Shown: piece after piece, positions 7,448 to 13,774 of the stretch | Numbering within the stretch: the first letter of the stretch is position 1 | How the letters are laid out: each line of letters begins with the position of its first letter | DNA from: Lachnoclostridium sp. UBA1308 | Lineage (GTDB): Bacteria; Bacillota; Clostridia; Lachnospirales; Lachnospiraceae | DNA: 26,636 nt | Reading direction: 5' to 3' | Assembly: GCA_002307215.1 (NCBI GenBank) | Contig: DBTU01000037.1 | Location: 20,340-46,975 of the forward strand | Program-made: the position numbers and the translations under genes | Notes under the pieces: model-generated | Database searches by the model: none | What the model was told of the DNA's origin: nothing | The model's input: the letters and a program-made list of their open reading frames with translations, nothing else

Positions 7448-7583
7448 TATTCTGCGTATTATTATCCTTCAGACCGAAAACCGCCCTGGCACTCTCTGCC
7501 TGCGGATCATGCTTTATGTTTTTAGTATGAAAGGTTCCGTCCGCTTTTTTGTTGTTTTTTGTACTTTTCATCTTATTACCCAT
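7437..7583 (-). CDS. Small basic protein, 48 residues, possibly spore-associated
   Basis: 48-residue ORF with an ATG 7 bases after a strong GGGAGG site. The protein starts MGNKMKSTKNNKK and carries the conserved-looking core HTKNIKHDPQAESARAVFG before an Asn/Lys-rich end. It is basic and hydrophilic, with no signal peptide or membrane segment. I recall similar very short clostridial proteins with an HDPQ-ESAR-VFG core (annotated as CPC_1213 family), but cannot verify this here. A sigma-G-like promoter (7637-7665) lies upstream, so forespore expression is possible. It sits 92 bases downstream of thrS on the same strand. That it is a real gene is likely; its function is unknown. Confidence 0.75.
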   Translation of the reverse strand: MGNKMKSTKNNKKADGTFHTKNIKHDPQAESARAVFGLKDNNTQNSVK

Positions 7584-7636
7584 ATTTTGCCTCCCGATTA
7601 TAATTAACATACCTTCAGATTACTGAACATATGTAC

Positions 7637-7665
7637 TAGTATATCAATAATCATAGGAAACATTC
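7637..7665 (-). promoter_or_regulatory. Possible sigma-G-like promoter of the small gene
   Basis: GAATG, 17 bases, TATACTA on the minus strand, close to the forespore sigma-G pattern (GNATR, 17-18 bases, CATANTA), with the inferred start about 47 bases before the ATG. Short consensus, so chance is possible. Confidence 0.35.
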
Positions 7666-7675
7666 ATATGGTTGC

Positions 7676-9640
7676 TTATTTTGCATCAGCTTCAGTTACT
7701 AATACCTTACGTATTTCTTTTGTTCTGATTTCTCTGCTAATGTCATCAATAAAAGTTGACAATGCTTTCTGACCTTCATCACCAAGGAAACGGCTTCTTA
7801 CGGAAACCAAGCCTTCGTCCTCTTCCTTTTGTCCGACAACAAGCATATAAGGCACACGGTCCAGCCTTGCCTCTCTGATTTTATAACCGATTTTTTCGGC
7901 TCTTTCATCAACAGTAGCAAGAATATTATTCTCTCCGAGCTCAGTTTTCACCTTATTGACATACTCATGATATTTTTCGGAAATAGGAAGGACTCGAACC
8001 TGTTCCGGGCATAACCAAGTTGGGAATAAGCCTGCATACTTTTCAATCAACCATGCAAGTGTTCTTTCATAACATCCCATGCTCGTTCTATGAATGATAT
8101 AGGGACGAACCTTATCACCGTTCTGATCCACATAATACATATCAAACTGTTCCGCCAGAGTTGCATCCCATTGAATCGTAATCATGGTATCTTCTTTACC
8201 GTATACATTCTTCGCTTGAATATCAACCTTAGGTCCGTAGAAGGCTGCTTCTCCATCCACTTCGCTGAATTTAATCCCTAGCTCGATTAATATATTGCGA
8301 ATACTTCCTTGTGTCTCTTCCCACACTTCTTCCGTACCAATATATTTTGCCTTATTATTGGTATCCCATTTGGACAAACGGTAAGTTACATCTTCTTCTA
8401 CTCCAAGAATCTCCAGGCAATATTTTGCTAAAGCAAGGCAGCCCTTGAATTCATCGACCATCTGATCGGGTCTCACAATCAGATGACCTTCCGAAATCGT
8501 AAATTGGCGAACGCGAGTAAGTCCATGCATCTCACCGGAGTCTTCATTTCGAAATAGTGTTGAGGTCTCCCCGTAACGAAGAGGCAAATCCCTATAGGAT
8601 TTTTGGCTTGCTTTGTAGATATAATACTGGAACGGGCAGGTCATCGGACGAAGTGCAAAGACTTCTTTATCCTTAGCTTCATCACCCAGAACGAACATAC
8701 CGTCCTTATAATGATCCCAGTGTCCGGAAATCTTGTATAGATCGCTCTTCGCCATTAACGGAGTCTTGGTTCTTACATATCCACGTCTTTCTTCCTCATC
8801 CTCTACCCATCTTTGTAAGGTCTGAATCATCTTGGCACCCTTTGGCATCAGAAGAGGAAGTCCCTGTCCAATAACATCAACAGTTGTAAATAATTCCATC
8901 TCACGACCTAATTTATTATGGTCACGCTTCTTTATATCTTCAAGATGTGCAATAAATTCATCTAAATCCGCATTCTTCATATATGCAGTTCCATATACTC
9001 TGGTAAGCATTTTATTTTTTTCGGAACCTCTCCAATATGCTCCTGAGGACGATATCAGTTTGATAGCCTTAATTCCCTTGGTACTCATAAGGTGCGGACC
9101 GGCACACAAGTCCACAAAATCACCCTGTTGGTAGAAGGATAGCTTTGCATCTACAGGAAGATCCTCTATCAATTCTACTTTATAGGGTTCATCTCTTTTT
9201 TGCATCAGTTCAATTGCTTCTGCGCGGGGAAGAGTATAACGAACAAGTTCGTCACCCTCTTTTATAATCTTTTTCATTTCCTTCTCGATTTCATCCAGAG
9301 CTACACGATCCAGTGAAGGCATATCAAAATCATAGTAGAAGCCTGTATCAATGGAAGGTCCTATCGCAAGCTTTGCCTCCGGATATAACCTTTTAACCGC
9401 CTGTGCAAGTACATGTGAAGTAGTGTGACGATATGCAGACTTTCCTGCCTCATCATTAAAAGTTAATATACTTAAGGTACTGTTTTCCTCGACTAAGGTG
9501 CGAAGATCCACTACCTTGCCATTTAATTCACCGGCACATGCCATTCTAGCTAGACCTTCACTGATATCAACTGCAATTTCATGTACTGTCATTGATTTTT
9601 CGTACTCTTTTGTTGAGCCGTCTTTTAACGTAATTATCAT
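7676..9640 (-). CDS. thrS: Threonyl-tRNA synthetase
   Basis: 654-residue class II synthetase that charges tRNA-Thr. Domains: TGS about 1-60 (MIITLKDGSTKEYE), the HTTSHVLAQAVKRLYP second additional domain about 65-235, then the catalytic core and a C-terminal anticodon domain from about 540. Zinc ligands are visible as Cys in RPMTCP, His in EGHLIV and His in YIIHRTS. The core is of the RPMTCPFQYYIYK form rather than the E. coli RPMNCPGH form. Reading could extend upstream to 9817, but that extension translates the T-box and terminator (GWNRDV corresponds to GGGTGGAACCGCGACGT), so it is leader RNA. The ATG at 9640 is preceded by AAGGGAG. Expression is controlled by the T-box at 9693-9975. Confidence 0.97.
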   Translation of the reverse strand: MIITLKDGSTKEYEKSMTVHEIAVDISEGLARMACAGELNGKVVDLRTLVEENSTLSILTFNDEAGKSAYRHTTSHVLAQAVKRLYPEAKLAIGPSIDTGFYYDFDMPSLDRVALDEIEKEMKKIIKEGDELVRYTLPRAEAIELMQKRDEPYKVELIEDLPVDAKLSFYQQGDFVDLCAGPHLMSTKGIKAIKLISSSGAYWRGSEKNKMLTRVYGTAYMKNADLDEFIAHLEDIKKRDHNKLGREMELFTTVDVIGQGLPLLMPKGAKMIQTLQRWVEDEEERRGYVRTKTPLMAKSDLYKISGHWDHYKDGMFVLGDEAKDKEVFALRPMTCPFQYYIYKASQKSYRDLPLRYGETSTLFRNEDSGEMHGLTRVRQFTISEGHLIVRPDQMVDEFKGCLALAKYCLEILGVEEDVTYRLSKWDTNNKAKYIGTEEVWEETQGSIRNILIELGIKFSEVDGEAAFYGPKVDIQAKNVYGKEDTMITIQWDATLAEQFDMYYVDQNGDKVRPYIIHRTSMGCYERTLAWLIEKYAGLFPTWLCPEQVRVLPISEKYHEYVNKVKTELGENNILATVDERAEKIGYKIREARLDRVPYMLVVGQKEEDEGLVSVRSRFLGDEGQKALSTFIDDISREIRTKEIRKVLVTEADAK

Positions 9641-9692
9641 AATATTGCTCCCTTCAAATATGTGATATAACTGTCTATATATACTTTTGCAT

Positions 9693-9975
9693 AAAAAAAG
9701 TCCATCACTTTCGACCTGCTTTTTCTGCAATTCGAAAGGGACGAACGTATTATCTACGTCGCGGTTCCACCCTTTTTGGTATAAAACCCACTTCATTATG
9801 ATAGATAACGGCATCACCGGACCGGATTGGGGTCACTCAGAGTTAGTTTTCATATGCTTCTAAATAAGATATTTGCACCGATCATATCTCTCTCTGTCAT
9901 CTTCCACATATTACTCGTCTCGTCTACGTTTTACATATTATAATCCGTCAGAATAATCAATCGAACTATTAATAT
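9693..9975 (-). promoter_or_regulatory. T-box leader (threonine), transcription antitermination type
   Basis: The T-box sequence GGGTGGAACCGCG is at 9772-9760 on the minus strand. The specifier codon is ACT (9847-9845) in the context GAAAACTAAC, matching threonine; an AG-bulge (ACAGAGAGAG) and GATCGGTGCAA loop lie in stem I. The downstream terminator pairs GTCC-CTTTCGA (9742-9732) with TCGAAAG...GGAC (9714-9700), then T7 (9699-9693). The competing antiterminator pairs the T-box flank AAGGG with CCCTT. Uncharged tRNA-Thr should bind and allow read-through into thrS. Confidence 0.96.
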
Positions 9976-9982
9976 CAAATTT

Positions 9983-10010
9983 ATTATATCATTCCCCCAG
10001 TTAAAGTCAA
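9983..10010 (-). promoter_or_regulatory. Sigma-A promoter of the thrS T-box transcript
   Basis: TTGACT and perfect TATAAT separated by 16 bases, just upstream of stem I of the T-box. Two 31-base direct repeats abut its -35 side. Confidence 0.88.
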
Positions 10011-10013
10011 GAC

Positions 10014-10075
10014 CAAATATTCGGGGCGACCTTTAAATATGATCCAAATAGTCGGGGCGACCATTAAAACGTTAG
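10014..10075. repeat. Two 31-bp direct repeats upstream of the thrS promoter
   Basis: Copies start at 10014 and 10045. Shared core: CCAAATA, one base, TCGGGGCGACC, one base, TTAAA. The repeat is tandem, close to three helical turns apart, and sits 4 bases upstream of the -35. It is GC-rich against an AT-rich surround. It could be a regulator site or decayed repeat DNA. Confidence 0.6.
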
Positions 10076-10084
10076 AACGTGTTA

Positions 10085-10199
10085 CTATTCACAGCCCATT
10101 CAGGTATTAGGCATTATGATTTCGGCAAATGATTTTCGAAATGGAGTATTTGCATTTGTCGAAATCATATCACCATCTTTGGCTGGGCTGTGAACAGTA
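10085..10199. repeat. Family A palindromic element, full-length copy (MITE-like)
   Basis: 115 bp. The terminal inverted repeat TACTATTCACAGCCCA / TGGGCTGTGAACAGTA matches 15 of 16. Nested inside is a second inverted repeat, ATGATTTCGGCAAATG (10118-10133) / CATTTGTCGAAATCAT (10153-10168), also 15 of 16. There is no ORF and no clear target-site duplication. It ends 3 bases after the M16 peptidase stop and could also act as a 3' hairpin for that gene. Partial copies are at 1-44 and 16083-16135. Confidence 0.8.
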
Positions 10200-10202
10200 T
10201 CT

Positions 10203-11459
10203 TTAGAAACCGATTGCTTTTAAATCAATCTCTTTTAGATTTCCGACGAGGGAGATGGATGCTGTTTTGATATCAAAGTATTGATTCATAAAATCTTTAA
10301 TTTTTGTCACACTAACCTTATCAATTTCATCGATGATTTCTGCCATTGGTATAATTCTATTTCGGTTAATGATAGCTTTTCCGTTTGAATTCATTCTTGA
10401 TTTTGCGCTCTCATTTCCAAGTATCAGCTCAGTTTTTATCTGCTCCTTTGTCATGATTAGTTCCTCATCTGTTACTCCCTTTTTCTTCATATCTTCGATT
10501 ATCTGAAATATCTTCTTCATCACTGTTAATGTCTGTGAAGGATTCATTGCCGCATAGATATGAAACAATCCGGTCTCCCTATAAGAGCTACCATAGGAAT
10601 AGATTGAATAAGTAAGACCACTGTTTTCTCTGATCTTCTGAAACAATCTGGAATTGATACTTCCACCAAATATATTATTAAAAACAGATAAGATGTAACG
10701 ATCTTCTGACAGATAAGAAACGCTGTTAAAAGCTATGTTACAATGCAATTGCTCAATATCTTTATTTCTTTTACAAAACACTCTGTTATATTCCGGTATG
10801 CTTGTACTATGAATATCACTGCCTCTTTCCTGTTTTATTGTACCAAAACTACTCTCCAGTAAAGGTATAATTTCGTCTTCCATAAAATTACCGGCCACCG
10901 ATATGATTATATTCTCACCCACATAATAAAAATTCATAAAATCAAGAATTTGTTCTCTGGAAACCTTCCTAACAATCTTCTTTGTACCCGAAATAAGGTA
11001 TCCAAGCGGATGCCCCTTCCATACTCTTTGCTGAAGCATTTCATGCACAAGATCCTCAGGAGAATCATCATACATATCAATTTCTTCCAGAATAACACCT
11101 TTTTCCTTTTTTAAGGCTTTTTCGTCTATCAAAGAATTCAAAAACATATCAGACAGAATATCAATCGTAATCGGTAAGTGTTCGCTAAGAGTTGTTGCAT
11201 AATAGGAGGTACATTCCTTACTTGTAAATGCGTTCATATTCCCACCTATTTTTGCCATCGCATCTGCAATTTGCTTGGCATTACGTTTAGCGGTACCCTT
11301 AAACAGCATATGTTCAATGATGTGGGCAATACCGTTGTTACTGTCATTTTCATCCGCTGAACCTACTTTTACCCAAATTCCAAAAGAAGCGCTACTTAAA
11401 TATGGCAGCACTTCCGTTATGACAATAATTTTGTTAGAAAGAACATTGATGTTGGTCAT
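10203..11459 (-). CDS. M16-family zinc metallopeptidase (insulinase / processing-peptidase like)
   Basis: 418-residue cytoplasmic peptidase, a single-chain M16B type. The inverted zinc motif HIIEH (His46, Glu49, His50) is followed 76 residues later by EEIDMYDDSP, supplying the third ligand glutamate. FNNIFGGSINSRLFQKIRENSGLTYSIYS in the second half is the typical M16 C-terminal signature. Length fits the family. In Bacillus an M16 peptidase (mlpA/ymxG) lies just downstream of pnp; here the TraB-like gene is between them. The ATG follows GAGGAG with 9 bases spacing. It has its own short upstream region with an inverted repeat at 11493-11522. Its physiological substrate is unknown. Confidence 0.94.
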   Translation of the reverse strand: MTNINVLSNKIIVITEVLPYLSSASFGIWVKVGSADENDSNNGIAHIIEHMLFKGTAKRNAKQIADAMAKIGGNMNAFTSKECTSYYATTLSEHLPITIDILSDMFLNSLIDEKALKKEKGVILEEIDMYDDSPEDLVHEMLQQRVWKGHPLGYLISGTKKIVRKVSREQILDFMNFYYVGENIIISVAGNFMEDEIIPLLESSFGTIKQERGSDIHSTSIPEYNRVFCKRNKDIEQLHCNIAFNSVSYLSEDRYILSVFNNIFGGSINSRLFQKIRENSGLTYSIYSYGSSYRETGLFHIYAAMNPSQTLTVMKKIFQIIEDMKKKGVTDEELIMTKEQIKTELILGNESAKSRMNSNGKAIINRNRIIPMAEIIDEIDKVSVTKIKDFMNQYFDIKTASISLVGNLKEIDLKAIGF

Positions 11460-11492
11460 GTAGGTTTCTCCTCAATTTGTAGTATATTTATT

Positions 11493-11522
11493 GTTATCAG
11501 ATTAAAGAATGATTCTGATAAC
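11493..11522. promoter_or_regulatory. Inverted repeat upstream of M16 peptidase
   Basis: Perfect 9-bp arms GTTATCAGA/TCTGATAAC separated by 12 bases, overlapping where the -35 would lie for the TATACT at 11486-11481. It is a candidate operator; the binding protein is unknown. Confidence 0.4.
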
Positions 11523-11675
11523 GTATTGAATAACGGAACTGCTGTTACACAGATTTCGTTTGTATTTATATTGATTATAAATATATGGATGATAATCCAT
11601 ACTAATTTATCCATACTAATCAATTAATATTCAAATTATTATGTGAATTACTAAAAACATAATTTACGTTTGTAA

Positions 11676-11697
11676 GTTAGTGCCTGCGTAATCCTCG
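11676..11697 (+). repeat. Family C 22-bp interspersed repeat, copy 2
   Basis: Starts GTTAGTGCCTGCGTAATC, ends CTCG. One mismatch to the reverse complement of 7353-7374. Confidence 0.6.
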
Positions 11698-11796
11698 GCC
11701 CAAACTAATTTAAAGAGAAAGTATGATACGTATAATATTTAATAATTTATACCAATTCTACCATATTCAGACATGAACTACAACAGACATCACAAG

Positions 11797-11931
11797 TTCA
11801 AAAAGCTACCTATCGAATATACAAAAAGCTACCTATCGAATGTACTAAAAACAACCACATGAATTTTGCAATATAATAGTGATTATAACACCCATCACTA
11901 TATGCAGTAATTCATGTGGTAGCTTTTTGAA
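11797..11931. repeat. 135-bp inverted-repeat element with internal tandem repeat
   Basis: Perfect 14-bp ends TTCAAAAAGCTACC / GGTAGCTTTTTGAA. Inside are a second tandem copy of the left arm (AAAAAGCTACCTATCGAAT occurs at 11800 and 11823), an ACCACATGAATT/AATTCATGTGG stem sharing bases with the right end, and an ATAGTGA/TCACTAT stem at its apex. No coding capacity and no target-site duplication. It lies 71 bases past the TraB-like stop and may end that transcript. Confidence 0.75.
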
Positions 11932-12002
11932 ATATTACCGTATATAAAATTCTACAGTTATTTAATAAGTATACATACCAACTTTTATTTTTATTACTAT
12001 CT

Positions 12003-13448
12003 TTATTTCAATTGTGTAATTTCATAGCCTTTACTCTTTAAAATATCAAGTACGCTATAATCACTGATATAATGAGCGCTACCAACAACTACAAAATAGG
12101 TATTGCTTCCCTCTGTTTTTAATAATTGATCAATATAGTCCGCCATTCCAAGATCCCTTTGTGTTAAGAGTTTATCCTTATATTCCTGAAACAGTATTTT
12201 ATCTGCCTCACTCTCTTCTGTGGTATCCGTAAATGCATAATCTTCATCTAATGAACTATATTTGAGGAAACCATCAGAATCACCTTCATGCCATAATTCA
12301 AGCATGTTATCCAGGTATATAGTATTCATATTTGTCGCTCCATTTAATAATTCATTTAAGGAATCGACAGTATCATTCAGTAGATATTCGTCCAGATCGT
12401 CAGAAAAACTATCTAGTACCTGAGCCTGATATTCATAACCTTCAACTTCAAGCATCGGTTTCCCGTATATATAAGCATTAATCATGAAATTAACATCAAT
12501 TCCCAAATTTGCTGCTCTTGATGCATCATCTGAATTACCGCTATCTGTATATGACAATGATGAAAATAACGTATCAATATACCAAGGTTTCAGCTGTGCG
12601 ATCACATCTTCTGTATAGCCATATTTAGCCGCAAGTGTAATTACCTTCTGATAAGTATCTGCAGAAACATGCTCCTTTAAAGTGGTTCCATCCGCATACA
12701 TTCCTAACGCCATGAAACTCTTGGCACCATCAGAATTAAAAGCATTTAATTCTACAACTAAATCATCAGCGCTATTATAAGCGTCAAGAATTGTATTGCT
12801 CAAAGGATAAATATCTGTCGATCCCAAATGTATGGAACCAAGCATATATACAGTATTTTCGCCTGATTTTGTTTCCCATAAGAAGCCTTTGCTGGCAGCA
12901 TCCATTTTATCATACATATATGTGATAATTCTGGTTGCATATACACAGGCAGCTTCAATGCTACAAATATCCGTTAATGCTGGTTCACCATTTTTGCCCG
13001 TGTAAATACCGGCTACTTTCATATTAGTAACTGCCGACTTGCCTGAAAATCCATCATCCTTCGTAAATTCCATATTAGTCAATAAATAATAGAAGGCATT
13101 AAGCACCTCCTGAACAGTCATTTTCTCGTCAGTGGGATATACAACACTCGGATTCTTTGAGACACAAGCTGTTCCAACCAGTTTTCCGCGTACAGCGCAA
13201 ATTAAGTTTATAATATTAATCTCAGAGATTGGAACCGTCATATCATAACTATCCCAACTGATCGGATAAATATCATAATTATCACCAACTATCAAGTCAT
13301 TGAGGGCCCAACTACTGATATTAGAATCTACTTCCATGCTGCTGATTACAGCATCCGTGCTTGTAGCAGCTGCATATACAGGATATATCGGTATGAAACT
13401 AAAACTAATCATTAATGATAATAATATAGCTAAAATTCTCTTTTTCAT
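12003..13448 (-). CDS. Secreted TraB/GumN-family protein with N-terminal SLH-like region
   Basis: 481-residue exported protein. The N-terminus MKKRILAILLSLMISF then a PVYAAA site is a signal peptide. About residues 40-180 (SSWALNDLIVGDNYDIYPI...MTVPISEINIINLI) loosely recall S-layer homology repeats, a weak resemblance. From about 190 comes a TraB/GumN domain: WETKSGENTVYMLGSIHLGS gives the GxxH motif (His207), and VVVGSAHYISDYSVLDILKSKGYEI is the family's C-terminal signature. This family shares the TIKI/EreA-ChaN-like fold, and peptidase activity has been proposed; no substrate is known. The ATG at 13448 is chosen over 13466 because it follows CAGGA by 5 bases. It lies between pnp and the M16 gene, with its own promoter and direct repeats upstream. 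Confidence 0.88.
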   Translation of the reverse strand: MKKRILAILLSLMISFSFIPIYPVYAAATSTDAVISSMEVDSNISSWALNDLIVGDNYDIYPISWDSYDMTVPISEINIINLICAVRGKLVGTACVSKNPSVVYPTDEKMTVQEVLNAFYYLLTNMEFTKDDGFSGKSAVTNMKVAGIYTGKNGEPALTDICSIEAACVYATRIITYMYDKMDAASKGFLWETKSGENTVYMLGSIHLGSTDIYPLSNTILDAYNSADDLVVELNAFNSDGAKSFMALGMYADGTTLKEHVSADTYQKVITLAAKYGYTEDVIAQLKPWYIDTLFSSLSYTDSGNSDDASRAANLGIDVNFMINAYIYGKPMLEVEGYEYQAQVLDSFSDDLDEYLLNDTVDSLNELLNGATNMNTIYLDNMLELWHEGDSDGFLKYSSLDEDYAFTDTTEESEADKILFQEYKDKLLTQRDLGMADYIDQLLKTEGSNTYFVVVGSAHYISDYSVLDILKSKGYEITQLK

Positions 13449-13500
13449 TTTCTTCCTGCCTTTCATTACATCTTTATTTTCAATTTATATATCATGGATT

Positions 13501-13529
13501 AGTATATTGATATCATAACGAATTGTCAA
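13501..13529 (-). promoter_or_regulatory. Sigma-A promoter of the TraB-like gene
   Basis: Perfect TTGACA, 17 bases, TATACT, about 50 bases upstream of the start codon. Confidence 0.88.
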
Positions 13530-13578
13530 TAATTTCTTGTATGATTTAATCAAATAATTTCTTGTACGATTTAATCAA
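13529..13578. repeat. Two 25-bp direct repeats abutting the TraB-like promoter
   Basis: Copies at 13529-13553 and 13554-13578 differ at one base (position 14). On the minus strand each contains TTGATTAAATC then ACAAGAAATTAT. The proximal copy runs into the -35. Tandem placement upstream of a promoter suggests regulator sites; a slippage duplication is the alternative. Confidence 0.65.
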
Positions 13579-13690
13579 AACTCAATTCAAGTTAAGCAGT
13601 ATATCACGGAGAAAATCGATTTAAATCTTTATGATAACAGTGATACCGTAATGTAGAATAAGGTGTAAGCTTGCTGACGCTTTCGCGCCC

Positions 13691-13758
13691 GAGCGGATTG
13701 CAAATCAATAAAAATCCGCTCTGCAGCAGATGTGATGCGATCTGTCGTAGAGCGGATT
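13691..13758 (-). terminator. Terminator of pnp with a competing third arm
   Basis: On the minus strand AATCCGCTCT...CAGAT pairs with ATCTG...AGAGCGGATT (13758-13712), followed by TTTATTG, a good intrinsic terminator 17 bases past the pnp stop. A third arm, AATCCGCTC (13699-13691), could pair with the same AGAGCGGATT, giving a mutually exclusive structure. Confidence 0.8.
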
Positions 13759-13774
13759 ATAATCTTATATACCT

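Larger units (their letters stand above)
11460..12002. other. 543-base intergenic region between M16 peptidase and TraB-like gene
   Basis: No ORF with a credible start. It contains a TATACT (11486-11481, minus strand) -10 candidate for the M16 gene, an inverted repeat at 11493-11522, a 14-base tandem repeat starting ATCCATACTAAT at 11595-11622, a family C repeat at 11676-11697 and the 135-bp element at 11797-11931. The rest is AT-rich with nothing recognisable. Confidence 0.6.

Noticed and set aside
9641..9817. N-terminal extension of thrS
   Set aside because: The extension translates the T-box motif and its terminator; the normal TGS start with a ribosome binding site is at 9640.
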